From contig OZ023262.1 of assembly GCA_964006375.1 (NCBI GenBank), forward strand, positions 54,821,366 through 54,885,365: a DNA stretch of 64,000 bases, given 5' to 3'. Of the stretch, positions 1 through 15,170 are shown piece by piece. This DNA comes from Tillus elongatus (lineage: Eukaryota; Arthropoda; Insecta; Coleoptera; Cleridae). The notes beneath the pieces were generated by a model. That model did not search any database, had not been told where the DNA came from, and saw nothing but the letters and a program-made list of their open reading frames with translations. The position numbers and the translations under genes are program-made. The stretch's first letter is position 1, and every line of letters begins with the position of its first letter.

Positions 1-50
1 ATTTTTGCATTTTCCATCGAAATATAATGCATGTTTGTAAGAAAAGAAAT
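1..50. repeat. End of composite repeat (S-type tail)
   Basis: The first 50 bases match the stretch that precedes the MITE tip elsewhere in the window (for example before 49169 and 54542). The piece is cut by the window edge. Confidence 0.6.
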
Positions 51-358
51 TCTGGACGCAGCAAGTGCGTTATGGTATCTAATTTTGATCAAATGTTTCA
101 TATTTGAACAACTCAATTTGCTATTAACCTATAAGGTTGACCAAGAAACCTGTTTTTTCGGGAACACTTTAAGTTTACTTTTGGAAATTTTTGTACATTT
201 TCACACAATAAAGTTATTTTGATGAAACATGGCACATTGTTTTTACTATATATACTGGTAACCAAATTTGATGCCTGCATTCTTAAAAAACACACATATT
301 TGTTATTAAAAACATTTTAATGAAAATTCACTATCATAACGCACTTGCTGCGTCTAGA
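51..358. mobile_element. ACGCA-hairpin MITE, full length (~308 bp)
   Basis: The left tip reads TCTGGACGCAGCAAGTGCGT and the right tip is its near reverse complement ending CTGCGTCTAGA. The inverted repeats extend about 35-40 bp. Each tip holds a small hairpin, ACGCA-GCAAG-TGCGT. The interior has the family markers CAATTTGCTATTAACC, ATAAAGTTATTTTGATGAAA and a TATACTGGTAACC block, and codes for nothing. I could not define a convincing target-site duplication, so the superfamily is open. Confidence 0.8.
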
Positions 359-397
359 GTTTTTTATACTTTTTAATTTCATCAAACATCTGGTTTT

Positions 398-563
398 GTT
401 TGTTTTGTTTCTTTAACGTCGGCCTATTTCCGCGACTATGGCCAATCACCGACACCATGGAGCAGTTTCACCTCACTATCCTGGAAGTTTTGCCAAACCC
501 CTGCCTTTCTGTAAGGAGGTTAGGTCAGATCTTTAACGTGCCCAACATCGCATGGACACGGGA
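398..563 (-). mobile_element. tRNA-derived SINE, partial (3' half)
   Basis: This block matches the 3' half of the SINE at 766-1136, with the shared core CTTTAACGTGCCCAACATCG. On the minus strand its end is A-rich (AAACAAAAC). The match stops abruptly at about 563, so the tRNA head is missing. Positions 564-765 show nothing I recognise. Confidence 0.65.
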
Positions 564-765
564 TATTTATATATATTAGGTATATTTCAGCAAAATTTCA
601 GGAAATGTATGGTTAATTAACCTTGCAAGTAAATAAGGAACAAGGACGGAGGACATATAACGGCCAAGGAGCAGTTAATATGATCAAATCAGCAGAATAT
701 GAGGTGAAAACACATAGTCAAAATCAATGCCACCAAAGGGAGCAGTAGACAGCCTTTGGTAAATA

Positions 766-1136
766 CTGTGTGTTTCGTGTGTTTTGTTTCTTTAACGTCG
801 GCCTATTTCCGCGACTATGGCTAATCACCGACGCTAGGGAGCAGTTTCATCTCACTATCCTAGAAATGTTGCCGAATTCTTGCCTTTATGTAAGGAGGGT
901 AGGGATCTTTAACGTGCCCAACATCGCATGGACACGGGACCAACGACTTTACGTCCTCTTCGAAGGGCGGAACGTGCAGACATTCAACTTGCTCAAATAC
1001 AATGCCACAACCTCGGTTGATGCTAATATTATAGTTTGTACTGAAAAAGTGAAAGGAGTACCCTGAGCTCGAACCCAGTACCCTTCTCGGTTCAGGGGCA
1101 CACGTTCTTACCCCTGAACCACCGAGGTTCCAACAT
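766..1136 (-). mobile_element. tRNA-derived SINE, near full length
   Basis: Read on the minus strand, the element starts near 1136 with a tRNA-like head. An A-box-like TGGTTCAGGGG lies at 1121-1111 and a B-box-like GGTTCGAGCTC at 1075-1065, a spacing normal for RNA polymerase III promoters. The body carries a conserved block (GATGTTGGGCACGTTAAAG) that recurs in the copies at 398 and 13095. The 3' end is A/C-rich. A conserved central block is typical of SINE superfamilies, but I cannot name which one. The 172-codon reading frame across it is not a gene. Confidence 0.7.
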
Positions 1137-1605
1137 CTGGTATTCTGCACTAAAACTAAACTTGGAGTTGAAGGTGTAGGGATAACATATTGTTGAAAAA
1201 AATTTCGGAATATTTTTTTTTGCTGAAACGGCGTAAAAAATGTCAAAACATAGAAAACTTGATTCTGTAACAAAAATGATCTTGTAGGTCGATTTGTCGG
1301 TCGGTTGGTCTGTGGGCATGTACGTCTGTCTGTTAATAGACACAATAACTTTCGAACGAATTGTGATACCATCTTCAAATTTGGTATCCAGTGACCCGAT
1401 AAAGGAACGCTTAGAATTGTTTTTGGGTAAGATCGTTTGAGGGGGTAACGGATAAATTAAGGGTGGTATGCATGAAAACAGGAAACCGATACAATTGACA
1501 CAGACCGAAAACACAACCAATCAAATAACTGTAAATCAACCAATAGAAGCTCAACACGCAAGCGTCACGTACAACTTCAGACATAGACCACACCGAAAAG
1601 ATCAG
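1137..1605 (+). repeat. Repeat with degenerate (GTCY)n tract
   Basis: A degenerate GTCY microsatellite lies at about 1286-1345 (GTCGGTCGGTTGGTCTG and GTCTGTCTGTT), followed by AACTTTCGAACGAATTG. Related, mostly inverted copies lie at 15171-15480 and near 15672. (GTCY)n tracts are known in Helentron-associated and mini-me-like insect elements. The assignment here is tentative because no Helitron ends were identified. Confidence 0.4.
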
Positions 1606-1611
1606 TCAGTA

Positions 1612-1656
1612 ACGTGCTGATGATGAACCAGGAGAGCTCTAAACTGCAGTCCACGT
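1612..1656 (+). ncRNA. Degenerate hammerhead-ribozyme-like motif
   Basis: A perfect 5-bp stem I (ACGTG 1612-1616 with CACGT 1652-1656) encloses the core box CTGATGA (1617-1623) and a GTC cleavage triplet (1649-1651). The second core box is TAAA instead of GAAA and stem II is broken, so this copy should be inactive. It belongs to the same family as the pair at 3874-3975. Confidence 0.45.
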
Positions 1657-1698
1657 AAACAGATCACGAATTACAAAGAGAGTGTATATATATATATA

Positions 1699-3844
<2,146 letters not shown>

Positions 3845-3873
3845 CTGTACGCTTTGTAATTCTCTATTGGTTT

Positions 3874-3918
3874 ACGTGGACTGCAGTTTCGAACCGTTCC
3901 GGTTTATCATCAGCACGC
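3874..3918 (-). ncRNA. Hammerhead-like motif, minus-strand member of an inverted pair
   Basis: On the minus strand GCGTG (3918-3914) pairs with CACGT (3878-3874) as stem I, allowing one G-T pair. The boxes are CTGATGA (3913-3907) and GAAA (3890-3887), then the palindromic stem III ACTGCAGT and a GTC site. One base is bulged after CTGATGA, and the first pair of stem II is an A-C mismatch. Short, self-complementary stem III sequences are typical of the minimal type I hammerheads of Penelope-like elements. Confidence 0.5.
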
Positions 3919-3924
3919 TACTGA

Positions 3925-3975
3925 GTAAAGTGCTGATGATGAACCTGGACGGTTCGAAACTGCAGTCCAGGCAAA
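3925..3975 (+). ncRNA. Hammerhead-like motif, plus-strand member of an inverted pair
   Basis: CTGATGA (3933-3939), one bulged T, stem II GAACC-TGGAC-GGTTC (3941-3955), GAAA (3956-3959), palindromic stem III ACTGCAGT (3959-3966) and GTC (3965-3967). Core and stem II are complete. Stem I is only 2 bp (TG/CA). Together with the minus-strand copy at 3874-3918 it forms a ~125-bp palindrome. Confidence 0.5.
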
Positions 3976-4006
3976 CCAATAAAGAATCACAAAGAGTACA
4001 GCAAAC

Positions 4007-4010
<4 letters not shown>

Positions 4011-4077
<67 letters not shown>
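4011..4077. repeat. (TA)n array, ~67 bp
   Basis: Pure TA repeat that follows the hammerhead palindrome. Confidence 0.97.
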
Positions 4078-4079
<2 letters not shown>

Positions 4080-4562
4080 CTTCCAAATTTTGTGGAAAAA
4101 GTTTGTTTAGTAGGTTTTGGTGTAAAAAACATTTTTTTAATTTTGTACAAAGATTTTTATATAATTATTTGTGTAAGACTATTTAGCCAATCTTTGCAAG
4201 AGATTGCAAATTTTTGTAAAAAAAAAATTGTTTGAAATATGTTATGTAACATTTTTTTACTTCTATCAAAAAACTTTCTGTAAATAATTACATCTAGGCA
4301 GGTGCAATTTTTGTTCGAATTGCTTGAATAAGTTCGTTGGCCAGGAAAGTCCGACCAGTCCTTTTGGGAAAAGCTGAAGCTTATATTTGGAAAATTTTTA
4401 TACTTTGTCACACAATAAAGTGATTTTGATGAAATATAATACATAATATGTCCTGCTATAAAGGATAAGCTTTGTACTGAATTTGATGTATTTTAAAAAT
4501 ATATATTTATCATTAAAAACATTCATATGAAAATTCGCCACAATAATGCACTACGCAGTAAG
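4078..4562. repeat. Diverged MITE/composite copy
   Basis: From about 4290 the family markers can be followed (GAATAAGTTCGTTGGCCAGG, ATAAAGTGATTTTGATGAAA). The copy ends in a decayed tip, GCACTACGCAGTAAGTG. No coding potential was found; 4078-4290 is T-rich with no clear match. Confidence 0.5.
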
Positions 4563-4574
4563 TGATCTTTGATT

Positions 4575-4966
4575 CTGTAGTCGAAAAAGCATTCAATAAG
4601 GTTGATTGAAAAATATTGTTTCGTGTCATCAAGAGCTCTGGAGTGGATTATACTTAATTTATACAAAAACCAAAGTACCTGCCATAAAAATATAAAGTGA
4701 GAAACAGAGAGAAATTTTGTGCGACGAGGATGCCCGTTATCGAAATATTCTTATAAATTAATTGTAGAAGATGCAATAAATGGTCTAAAAGAAAATATAT
4801 CAAGAATCAAAATAAATGGACAACGGTTCCATTGCCTTAGGGATGCAGATGACAAAGCGCTGATAGGATAAACTGAAAAAGAATTGCAAAGGACGCTCGT
4901 TGTACTGAATAATGTGTTAAGAACAATGGAACTAAAAATCAATATGACGAAAGCAAAAGCAACAAA
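4575..4966 (+). pseudogene. Reverse-transcriptase fragment of an RTE-like LINE
   Basis: Joined across frames, the translation shows reverse-transcriptase motifs. A VEKAFNKVD-like block (motif A region) is followed by RRGCPLS (motif B region). The last in-frame stretch includes EDAINGLKEN, IKINGQRFHCLRDADDKAL (catalytic box, normally FADD, here DADD) and LQRTLVVLNNVLRTMELKIN. This arrangement resembles RTE-type non-LTR elements. There are several stops and frame changes, and the fragment ends exactly where a MITE tip begins (4967). It is a dead fragment with no endonuclease domain left. Confidence 0.6.
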
Positions 4967-5015
4967 AGGTTTGGACGCAGCAAGTGCGTTATGGCAGTTA
5001 ATTTTCATAGAAATG
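4967..5015. mobile_element. MITE left-tip fragment
   Basis: Contains GGACGCAGCAAGTGCGTTAT followed by the usual AATTTTCAT. Only the tip is present before unrelated sequence and a TA array. Confidence 0.65.
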
Positions 5016-5033
5016 ATCTACACTTTAATTATG

Positions 5034-5038
<5 letters not shown>

Positions 5039-5111
<73 letters not shown>
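5039..5111. repeat. (TA)n array, ~73 bp
   Basis: TA repeat between a MITE tip and a module R copy. Confidence 0.96.
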
Positions 5112-5114
<3 letters not shown>

Positions 5115-5759
5115 GTATCACACCGATAACTCAAAAAATGATGGACCGATTTTGATCAAATTGCATTTCTATACCGAGTGGCTTGGATAAGTTCGTTAGC
5201 CAGGAATATCGGCCTAGGTTTTTTCAGAAAATATTGTAGTTCTTTTCGGAATTTTTATAACTCCGGAAATAACAAATGGCAACCAAATTTGGTGCGCCTG
5301 TTCGCATTATAAAAAGTGACCCACGTACCAAAATTTAGGTCTGTAAGTTAAAGAACAAAAAAGGCATTTAAAAAAAGGGGCTTTTCCTCAAAACGTCAAA
5401 ACGCGATTTGAAAGGTCAAAATTGCCAACATTTGGGGAACCAACCTAAAAGGAATACAAGTTATGTAAATCAAAGTATTCTAAAAACCCTTAAATGACGG
5501 CTTTGACCGTCATTGCCCTTCATTTTAATAAAATATTTCCATAAATTTCATTTCAAAGATGTAGACCATTTCTCTGATGCTTTGGCAATAGTTTTAGTTA
5601 CGTCTATTGTTTAACGGTCTATAATTTTTAGCTAATTTTCGTAGAAAAAATCTGTTATGAGGAGACCGCGACTTTTGAATTTTAAAAAGATTTCTTCGAA
5701 TGAGTGCAAACTAGGCCTCCTAGAATCAACTTATCCGGCTTTCGTTTCAGTTTTTATCT

Positions 5760-5762
<3 letters not shown>
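5112..5762 (+). repeat. Module R then module L
   Basis: Module R (CGATAACTCAAAAAATGATG, GTGGCTTGGATAAGTTCG, AAAACGTCAAAACGCG) runs to about 5610. It passes through CGGTCTATAATTTTTAGC into module L (ATGAGGAGACCGCGACTTTT), which leads into the next TA array. Here the two modules are continuous rather than separate insertions. Confidence 0.7.

Positions 5763-5854
<92 letters not shown>
5763..5854. repeat. (TA)n array, ~92 bp
   Basis: Bounded on the right by CAGGGTGACGCATTTC, a Tc1/mariner-type end of module S. Confidence 0.97.

Positions 5855-8841
<2,987 letters not shown>

Positions 8842-8918
<77 letters not shown>
8842..8918. repeat. (TA)n array, ~77 bp
   Basis: Right half of the array interrupted by the DD41D element. 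Confidence 0.97.
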
Positions 8919-8920
<2 letters not shown>

Positions 8921-9540
8921 TTTTTTTATTAGTGTACTGATATATAAATTTTACAATGCATCTTACATTAAAAACTGACTCCGGATATGTATTCTAAGGG
9001 GTCTGGTTCGCAGTCGTTTCATGCAATTTCGCGCGATCTCTCTCGGTAGTGAACTTTTTCTACAAAAATTCACTGATCACACATACAATCTACGCCAAAG
9101 AAGAGAGTTTTTGGAAAAGATGAAAGAAGAAAGATCCCTATTGGAGTAAATTAAAAAAGGAAGGCAGAATTGTTTGGAGATATTCCGAAACGAAATGAAA
9201 ATAGTTGCTGGCGACAGAGGGTCATGGTTGCGATAACAAGGTGACATGTTAAGGTTGTGGATGATGATCGTGAGCCTGTGTATACCAATTCTTTTATTTC
9301 TGACTTATAATTACAAAATTCATATTCAAACAACAGTCCTATAGTTAGAAAATATGGTTCATGATTAGAAGAGAAGAAAAAACAAATTACGTAACGACGG
9401 TGACCTGAAATTCACAGAAAACGCAGTAATGTTCTATAAGGCTAAAGTTTTCTCCGAAGGTCACGAAATTGCGTACCTTTCAGTATTAACGTTGCATCTC
9501 TATTTCCTCTATTATAAGATAAACGCTACATAAGTCCTAC
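8919..9540. other. Decayed module L, then unassigned sequence
   Basis: Positions 8975-9085 are a decayed inverted module L (CTGACTCCGGATATGTATTC). Beyond about 9090 I see no repeat family and no credible frame. A TATAAGATAAA sequence lies at 9513, just before the GC-rich block. Confidence 0.4.
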
Positions 9541-9960
9541 AATTTTCTGTTGGAGAATTTGAATTACACCCCCGCTATGCAAATCAACGTTCCCTACCTT
9601 GCAGAGGTCATTCCACTTTACTCGTCGGCCGTGTCCTGCCGGAGGACGAGCTGCAACAAAATCACAACAAACTCAAAAACCGCACATTGGTCTGTTAAGT
9701 CTAGTAACCGGATGAAACAAGTGCTACCCGACAACAGGTCACTGGATCACTGTAGCGGAAGTAACAATCTCGATAGTCGTGGTAGTAATGTCGTAAACGC
9801 AACAGTACAATCTGCGTACGGTTGCGTGTGAACCGCACGTGAGACGCTGGTCGAGATTTGAGCGTCGGGACGCCACACTGTCTGATGCCGTCGACCCACT
9901 GTCGACCGTCCGGCGTCCCTCTTCAGGAGACGTCGGCGATGGGGGTAAGCGCGCGCAGCC
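9541..9960 (+). promoter_or_regulatory. GC/CpG-rich island, possible promoter and 5' exon
   Basis: About 400 bp are clearly richer in G+C and CpG than anything around them and match none of the window's repeats. A TATA-like TATAAG lies upstream at 9513. Near the end, an ATG in good context (9939-9941, GGCGATGGGG) is followed at once by a splice-donor-like GGG|GTAAGC (GT at 9945-9946). This would fit a first exon with a long 5' leader on the plus strand, but no downstream exon is recognisable and no product can be named. Several short frames overlap it on both strands; none resembles a known protein. Confidence 0.3.
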
Positions 9961-10395
9961 ACAACACACTACGATCTGCTTTACTTGCTGCTCTTGCATA
10001 CGGGACACCAACATCCTAAAGCTGGAGCTCTGTGAAGCCTTGGGTTTACTAATCCTTTTACAGATGTTAAAAATGTAAAGGATCTACAAGTAACTTACGT
10101 AAAAAAAAAAATCTTCGAGAAGGAGTGTTTGGTTGACGAAGCAAAACCACTCGGTAGTCTTCACAGAAAAAGAGATATATGAAATTCAGCATCTCTATGC
10201 TTTTGAGCTCAATTTAGGTTTGTGTAAATCTGCTAAAGCATAACGTGTTGGCTTATAAACCTACAATAATTTTTTTATAAGGTAAAAATGGCTTCACAGA
10301 GTCAGTAATAATTGCTTTTGTTAAACAGGCATAATATTAAAGTATTAAATACAGGAGGACGTATTAGTGTGAAAAGTCCGACAAATATAAAAAGT
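9961..10395. other. Unassigned sequence
   Basis: No repeat module, RNA gene or credible reading frame was recognised. If the exon idea for 9541-9944 is right, this is intron. Confidence 0.4.
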
Positions 10396-10706
10396 TCTGG
10401 GCACAGCAAGTGCATTATGGTAGTGAATTTTCATAAAAATGTTTTTAATAGCAAATATGTGTGTTTTTTCCTTAAGAAAGCAGGCATTTTGGTTACCAGT
10501 ATAACCTATATAGTAAAAACAATGTGCCATGTTTTATCAAAATAACTTTTTTGTTTGAAAACGTCCAAAAATTTCCTAAAGTAAACTTAAAATGTTCCCG
10601 AAAAAACCGTTTCTTGGTCATCCTTATAGGTTAATAGCAAATTGAGCTTTTCAAATATGAAGCATTTAATTAAAATTCGCTACCATAACGCACTTGCTGC
10701 GTCCCG
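10396..10706. mobile_element. ACGCA-hairpin MITE, full length
   Basis: The left tip is slightly mutated (TCTGGGCACAGCAAGTGC). The right tip is intact (AACGCACTTGCTGCGTCCCG). The interior markers match the copy at 51-358 in the opposite orientation. Confidence 0.8.
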
Positions 10707-11353
10707 TATTTCTTTTCTTACTAACATGCATTATATTTCAATGGAAAATGCAATAACATAAGGCGTGTTCGACTAAAAAAAAAGATAATTTGTTTCACCA
10801 ACAACTTACGGGCCTCCCTATGATTGTAGAAATAATTTTTTAAGATGTGGCTTAAAGCACCCTATAATTAATGTATACAATTTTTTTCATATGTTGTATA
10901 ATAACGGATATATTGAGCTTTATTGATTTTTTACGAAAATTCCACAAAAATTATATACCATTAAATGATAAACTCTATAGCTAAGACTACTGCCAAGCAT
11001 CAGAGAAAGAGTCTAATTGGAATGAATTTTCTGGAAACATTTTAGTAAAATGAAGGACAATGACGGTTGAAAGTTGAAACTAAGACTTCAGGGTTTGTAA
11101 AACATTCTTCTTGAGAAATTTTCTTTCCATAGCCCGTATTAGATTCAAGTTCTTTACCTAAATGTTGTCAATTTTGACGTTTTAAATCGCGACTTTGACA
11201 TTTCGAGGAAAACCCCAATTTATTAGTGAGTTATCTTTAAAAAATTCACTAATGAGGAGAGACCCGACTTTTGAATTTTGAAAAAATTTCTTCAAATGAG
11301 CGATAATTTAGCCCCCTAGAACACATGTCCAGGGTCAGTTTCGATTTTTATAT

Positions 11354-11356
<3 letters not shown>
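10707..11356 (-). repeat. Inverted modules S and R, then module L
   Basis: S on the minus strand spans about 10740-10930. Inverted R follows (from TTTACGAAAATTCCAC to CGAGGAAAACCCCAATT). A forward L (hairpin at 11224-11258) leads into the TA array. The stretch at 10960-11216 is mirrored at 11700-11960, making a foldback of about 1.8 kb (10396-12218). Confidence 0.7.

Positions 11357-11444
<88 letters not shown>
11357..11444. repeat. (TA)n array, ~88 bp
   Basis: Lies near the centre of the 10396-12218 foldback. Confidence 0.97.
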
Positions 11445-11447
<3 letters not shown>

Positions 11448-11961
11448 GCCGATTTTGACAAAATTTGGTGAATACCTTTCTTTTGTAAGTGGCTTGGACA
11501 AGTTCGTTATCCAGGAAAATCGGCCTGGGTTTTACCGGAAAATTTTGTGTTTTCTTTATAAAAAAATTCATATCTCCCGGAATAACAAAGTAAGGGCAAC
11601 CAAATTTGGTATATCGTTTTATATCGCTATAGGTAAATTATCTACCTAGCGCTGTAGGTCAAAAGGAGAAAAAGTTATGGGGATTTAAAGAAAAATAAAT
11701 TCGGGTTTTCCTCAAAACGTCAAAGTGACAATTTAAAACGTCAAAATTAGCAACATTTAGGCAACGAACTTGAATCTAATACGGGCTATGGAAAGAAAAT
11801 GGGTCAAGAAGAATGTTTTACGAACCCTGAAGTCTTAGTTTCAACCGTCATTGTCCTACATTTTACTAAAATGTTTCCAGAAAATTCATTTCAAATAAAC
11901 CCTTTCTCTGATGCTTGGCAGTAGTCTTAGTTATAGAGTTTATCGGTTAATAGTATATAAC
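11445..11961 (+). repeat. Module R (right arm of foldback)
   Basis: Carries all R markers: GTGGCTTGGACAAGTTCG, TTTATATCGCTATAGG, CCTCAAAACGTCAAAGTG and AACCGTCATTGTCC. It is the inverse of the left arm. Confidence 0.75.
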
Positions 11962-12218
11962 TTCAATTTGCTATTAACCTATAAGGTTGACCAAGAAACG
12001 GATTTTTTGGGTTACACTTTAACTTTACTTTCGGAAATTTTTGTACGTTTTCAAACAATAAAGTTATTTTGATGAAACATGGCACATTGTTTTTACTATA
12101 CTTATATGTTATACTGGTAATCAAATTTGAAGCCTGCTTCCTGAAAAAAAAAACACATCTTTGCTATTAAAACATTTTAATGAAAATTCACTGCCATAAC
12201 GCACTTGCTGCGTCCAGA
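11962..12218. mobile_element. MITE missing its left tip
   Basis: Starts inside the element (CAATTTGCTATTAACC) and runs to an intact right tip, ACGCACTTGCTGCGTCCAGA. Confidence 0.75.
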
Positions 12219-12345
12219 AATTCTTTTCTTTAAATGCCTATAACGTTTTTGTCTTTTGACCTACAAAGCTATTTTGGTAAGTAATTTAACTATAGCGATA
12301 TAAACCAGTGTACCGAATTTGGTTGCCCTTACTTTGTTATTTCCG

Positions 12346-12348
<3 letters not shown>
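12219..12348 (-). repeat. Module R fragment
   Basis: Inverted R from TTTAAATGCCTATAACG to TTATTTCCGGAGATA, interrupted by a TA array. Confidence 0.65.

Positions 12349-12424
<76 letters not shown>
12349..12424. repeat. (TA)n array, ~76 bp
   Basis: Lies inside a module R copy, whose sequence resumes on the other side. TA expansion therefore also happens within the module. Confidence 0.97.
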
Positions 12425-12427
<3 letters not shown>

Positions 12428-12557
12428 ATAAAACATAAAAATTTCGGGAAAACTTTGGCCGATTTTCCGTACTTACAAACTGATCCAAGCCAGTTACAAA
12501 AAGAAGGTATTCACCAAGTTTAGTAAAGATCGACCCATTATTTTTTGAGTTATCGGT

Positions 12558-12560
<3 letters not shown>
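12425..12560 (-). repeat. Module R fragment (continuation)
   Basis: Inverted R from TTTCGGGAAAACTTTGGC to the usual array-side end, TTTTTTGAGTTATCGGTG. Confidence 0.7.

Positions 12561-12615
<55 letters not shown>
12561..12615. repeat. (TA)n array, ~55 bp
   Basis: In the usual position between modules R and L. Confidence 0.97.
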
Positions 12616-12618
<3 letters not shown>

Positions 12619-12741
12619 CGAAACTGACCCCGAATATGTATTCCAGGGGGCCAAATTAGAGCTCATTTGAAGAAATTTTTTCAAAATTCAAAAGTCGGGA
12701 TCTCCTCATTAGTGAATTTTTTCCAAGAAAATTCACTAAAA
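12616..12741 (-). repeat. Module L
   Basis: Inverted L from CGAAACTGACCCCGAATATG to the hairpin at 12709-12738 (GTGAATTTT..AAAATTCAC). Confidence 0.75.
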
Positions 12742-13090
12742 GTCTGGACGCTGCAAGTGCCTTATGGAAGCGAATTTTCATTGAATGTTTTAAATTTTAA
12801 ATATGTTTTGTTTTTATAAAATCATATTTAGTAGAAAGACGAACCTTCAAAGCAGAAACCATGTACCCTATTTGCTATTGTGCGAATGGTATATGACCAC
12901 ATCCAAACCTTGTTTTTATTTTGAAAAAAATGTACCCTATTCCATCAAAGTAACTTAATTGTTTCAGAAAGTAACAAAAATTACGCAACCAAAACCTAAA
13001 ATGGCCCAAAAAAATTGGTTTGATTTCCTGCCCAACGAATCTATCCAAGCAATTTAGACAAAAACTACAACTGCCAAATTTTTTTTCCAT
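12742..13090. mobile_element. Diverged MITE
   Basis: The left tip TCTGGACGCTGCAAGTGC is clear. The interior is recognisable only in places (TCCATCAAAGTAACTTAATT). The right end is lost at the SINE. Confidence 0.5.
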
Positions 13091-13380
13091 TTTTTAACGT
13101 CGGTATATTTCCGCGGCTCTGACCAATCACCGACGCCAGGGAGCAGTTTCACGTCACTATCCTGGAAACTTTGCAACGTGCCCAACATGGACACAGGACC
13201 GACGGCTTTACGCTCCCTCCGAAGGTCGGAACGTACAGACATTCAACTTGTTCAAATACAATGCCACAACCTTGGTTGATGTTAATATTACCCTTGTACT
13301 AAAAAAGCGAAAGGAGAACCCTGCGATCGAACCCAGTACCCTTCGGTTCAGACGCACACGTTCTTACCACCTGCCAAGAC
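13091..13380 (-). mobile_element. tRNA-derived SINE with internal deletion
   Basis: Third SINE copy. It shares CTCCGAAGGTCGGAACG and CATTCAACTTGTTCAAATAC with 766-1136. The B-box region is at 13324-13335 on the minus strand. The A-box end and part of the body are shortened. Confidence 0.65.
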
Positions 13381-13864
13381 ATAATTACATACAGAAAGAT
13401 ATTTGACAGAAATGGAAAAAAACACATAAAAGTTTGCAAACAATCTGTTTCAAAAGATATCTCAATTTTTTTACAAATATTTGGTAATTAATCTTGCACG
13501 AAAATACAAATTTCACGAAAATTCAAAAATTGCAAGGGATTTCGCGAACATTTTTTTTATATTCACCAATTGTGTTTGCCCTCACTTAATAAAACCGTTA
13601 CCCACCAAACTAGAAATACTCTCTTGGTCTGTATTTCATATTTTTTACAGTAACTAATTAAATTATTAATTAACAGTATTCCAAAAATTTGGCAAAAAAT
13701 TGCGGAGACACTAAAAAATAGTGGTGCAAATTGAGTAATAACGTCCACATAGCTATGATAATCTTCTCTCTTGAGAAAGACATTCTGAAGTACGGTCCAT
13801 GACTTGACCACAAAGAAAATATTCTTCTGAAACGTTATATTATTTAAGTTTTAACGAAAAAAAT
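13381..13864. other. Mostly unassigned, AT-rich
   Basis: The start (CTGCCAAGACATAATTA) resembles sequence after the MITE remnants at 39185 and 50540, so it may be a decayed extension of that family. No gene seen. Confidence 0.35.
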
Positions 13865-14096
13865 TGATTTTTACCAGTATAACCTATATAGTAAAAACAA
13901 TGTGCCATGTTTCATCAAAATAACTTTATTGTGTGAAAATGTACAAAAATTTCCAAAAGTAAACTTAAAGTGTTCCCGAAAAAACACGTTTCTTGGTCAA
14001 CCTTATAGGTTAATAGCAAATTGAGCTGTTCAAATATAACACATTTGATCAAAATTCGCTACCATAACGCACTTGCTGCGTCTAGAATTTCTTTTC
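13865..14096. mobile_element. MITE missing its left tip
   Basis: Begins at TTACCAGTATAACCTATATA and ends with the intact tip GCACTTGCTGCGTCTAGA. Confidence 0.7.
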
Positions 14097-14880
14097 TTAC
14101 AAACATGCATTATATCTCGATGGAAAATGCAAAAATGCAATAACATAAGGCGTGTTTGATTAAAAAAAAAGGAAATTTGTATCACCAACGACTTATGGGC
14201 CAGCCTGTGATTGTAGAAATATTATTTTAAGATGTAGCTCAAGACACCCTATAATTAATATATACAAATTTTTTTCATATCTTATATAATAACGGATATA
14301 TTGAGCTTTATTGATTTTTTACAAAAATTCGACAAAAAATATATACCATTAAATGATAAACTCTATAGCTAAGGCTACTGCCAAGCATCAGAGAAAGGGT
14401 CTATTTGAAATGAATTTTCTGCAAATATTTTAGTAAAATGAAGGACAATGACGGTTGAAATTAAGACTTTAGGGTTTGTAAAATATCCTTCTCGAGACAT
14501 CTTATTTCTATAGCCCGTATTAGATTCAAGTTATTTGCCTAAATGTTGCCAATTTTGACATTTTAAATCGCCACTTTGACGTTTTGAGGAAAACCCCAAT
14601 TTATTTTTCTTAAAATGCCTATAACTTTTTTGTCTTTTGACTTACATAGCTAAATTTTGGTAGGTAGCTTACTTATAAACCAGCGTACCAAATTTGGTTG
14701 CCCTTACTTTGTTAATTCCGGAGATATAAATTTTTTTCTAAAGAAAACACAAAATTTTCCGGGAAAACCTAGGCAGATTTTTCTGCTTAACAAACTCATC
14801 CAAGCCGTTTGCAAAAGGAATTTTTTCACAAAATTTAATCAAAATCGGCCCATTATTTTTTGAGTTATCGGTGTGATACT
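14097..14880 (-). repeat. Inverted modules S and R
   Basis: Continues as after the MITE at 10706. S includes GACTTATGGGCCAGCCTG, and R includes GTTTTGAGGAAAACCCC and ends TTTTTTGAGTTATCGGTG at the array. Confidence 0.75.

Positions 14881-15170
<290 letters not shown>

Noticed and set aside
860..1378. 172-codon minus-strand frame
   Set aside because: It runs across the tRNA-derived SINE and the following repeat, and shows no protein family features.
9550..10078. Short frames on both strands of the GC-rich island
   Set aside because: High G+C removes stop codons. None shows a familiar domain, and overlapping frames on both strands argue against coding.
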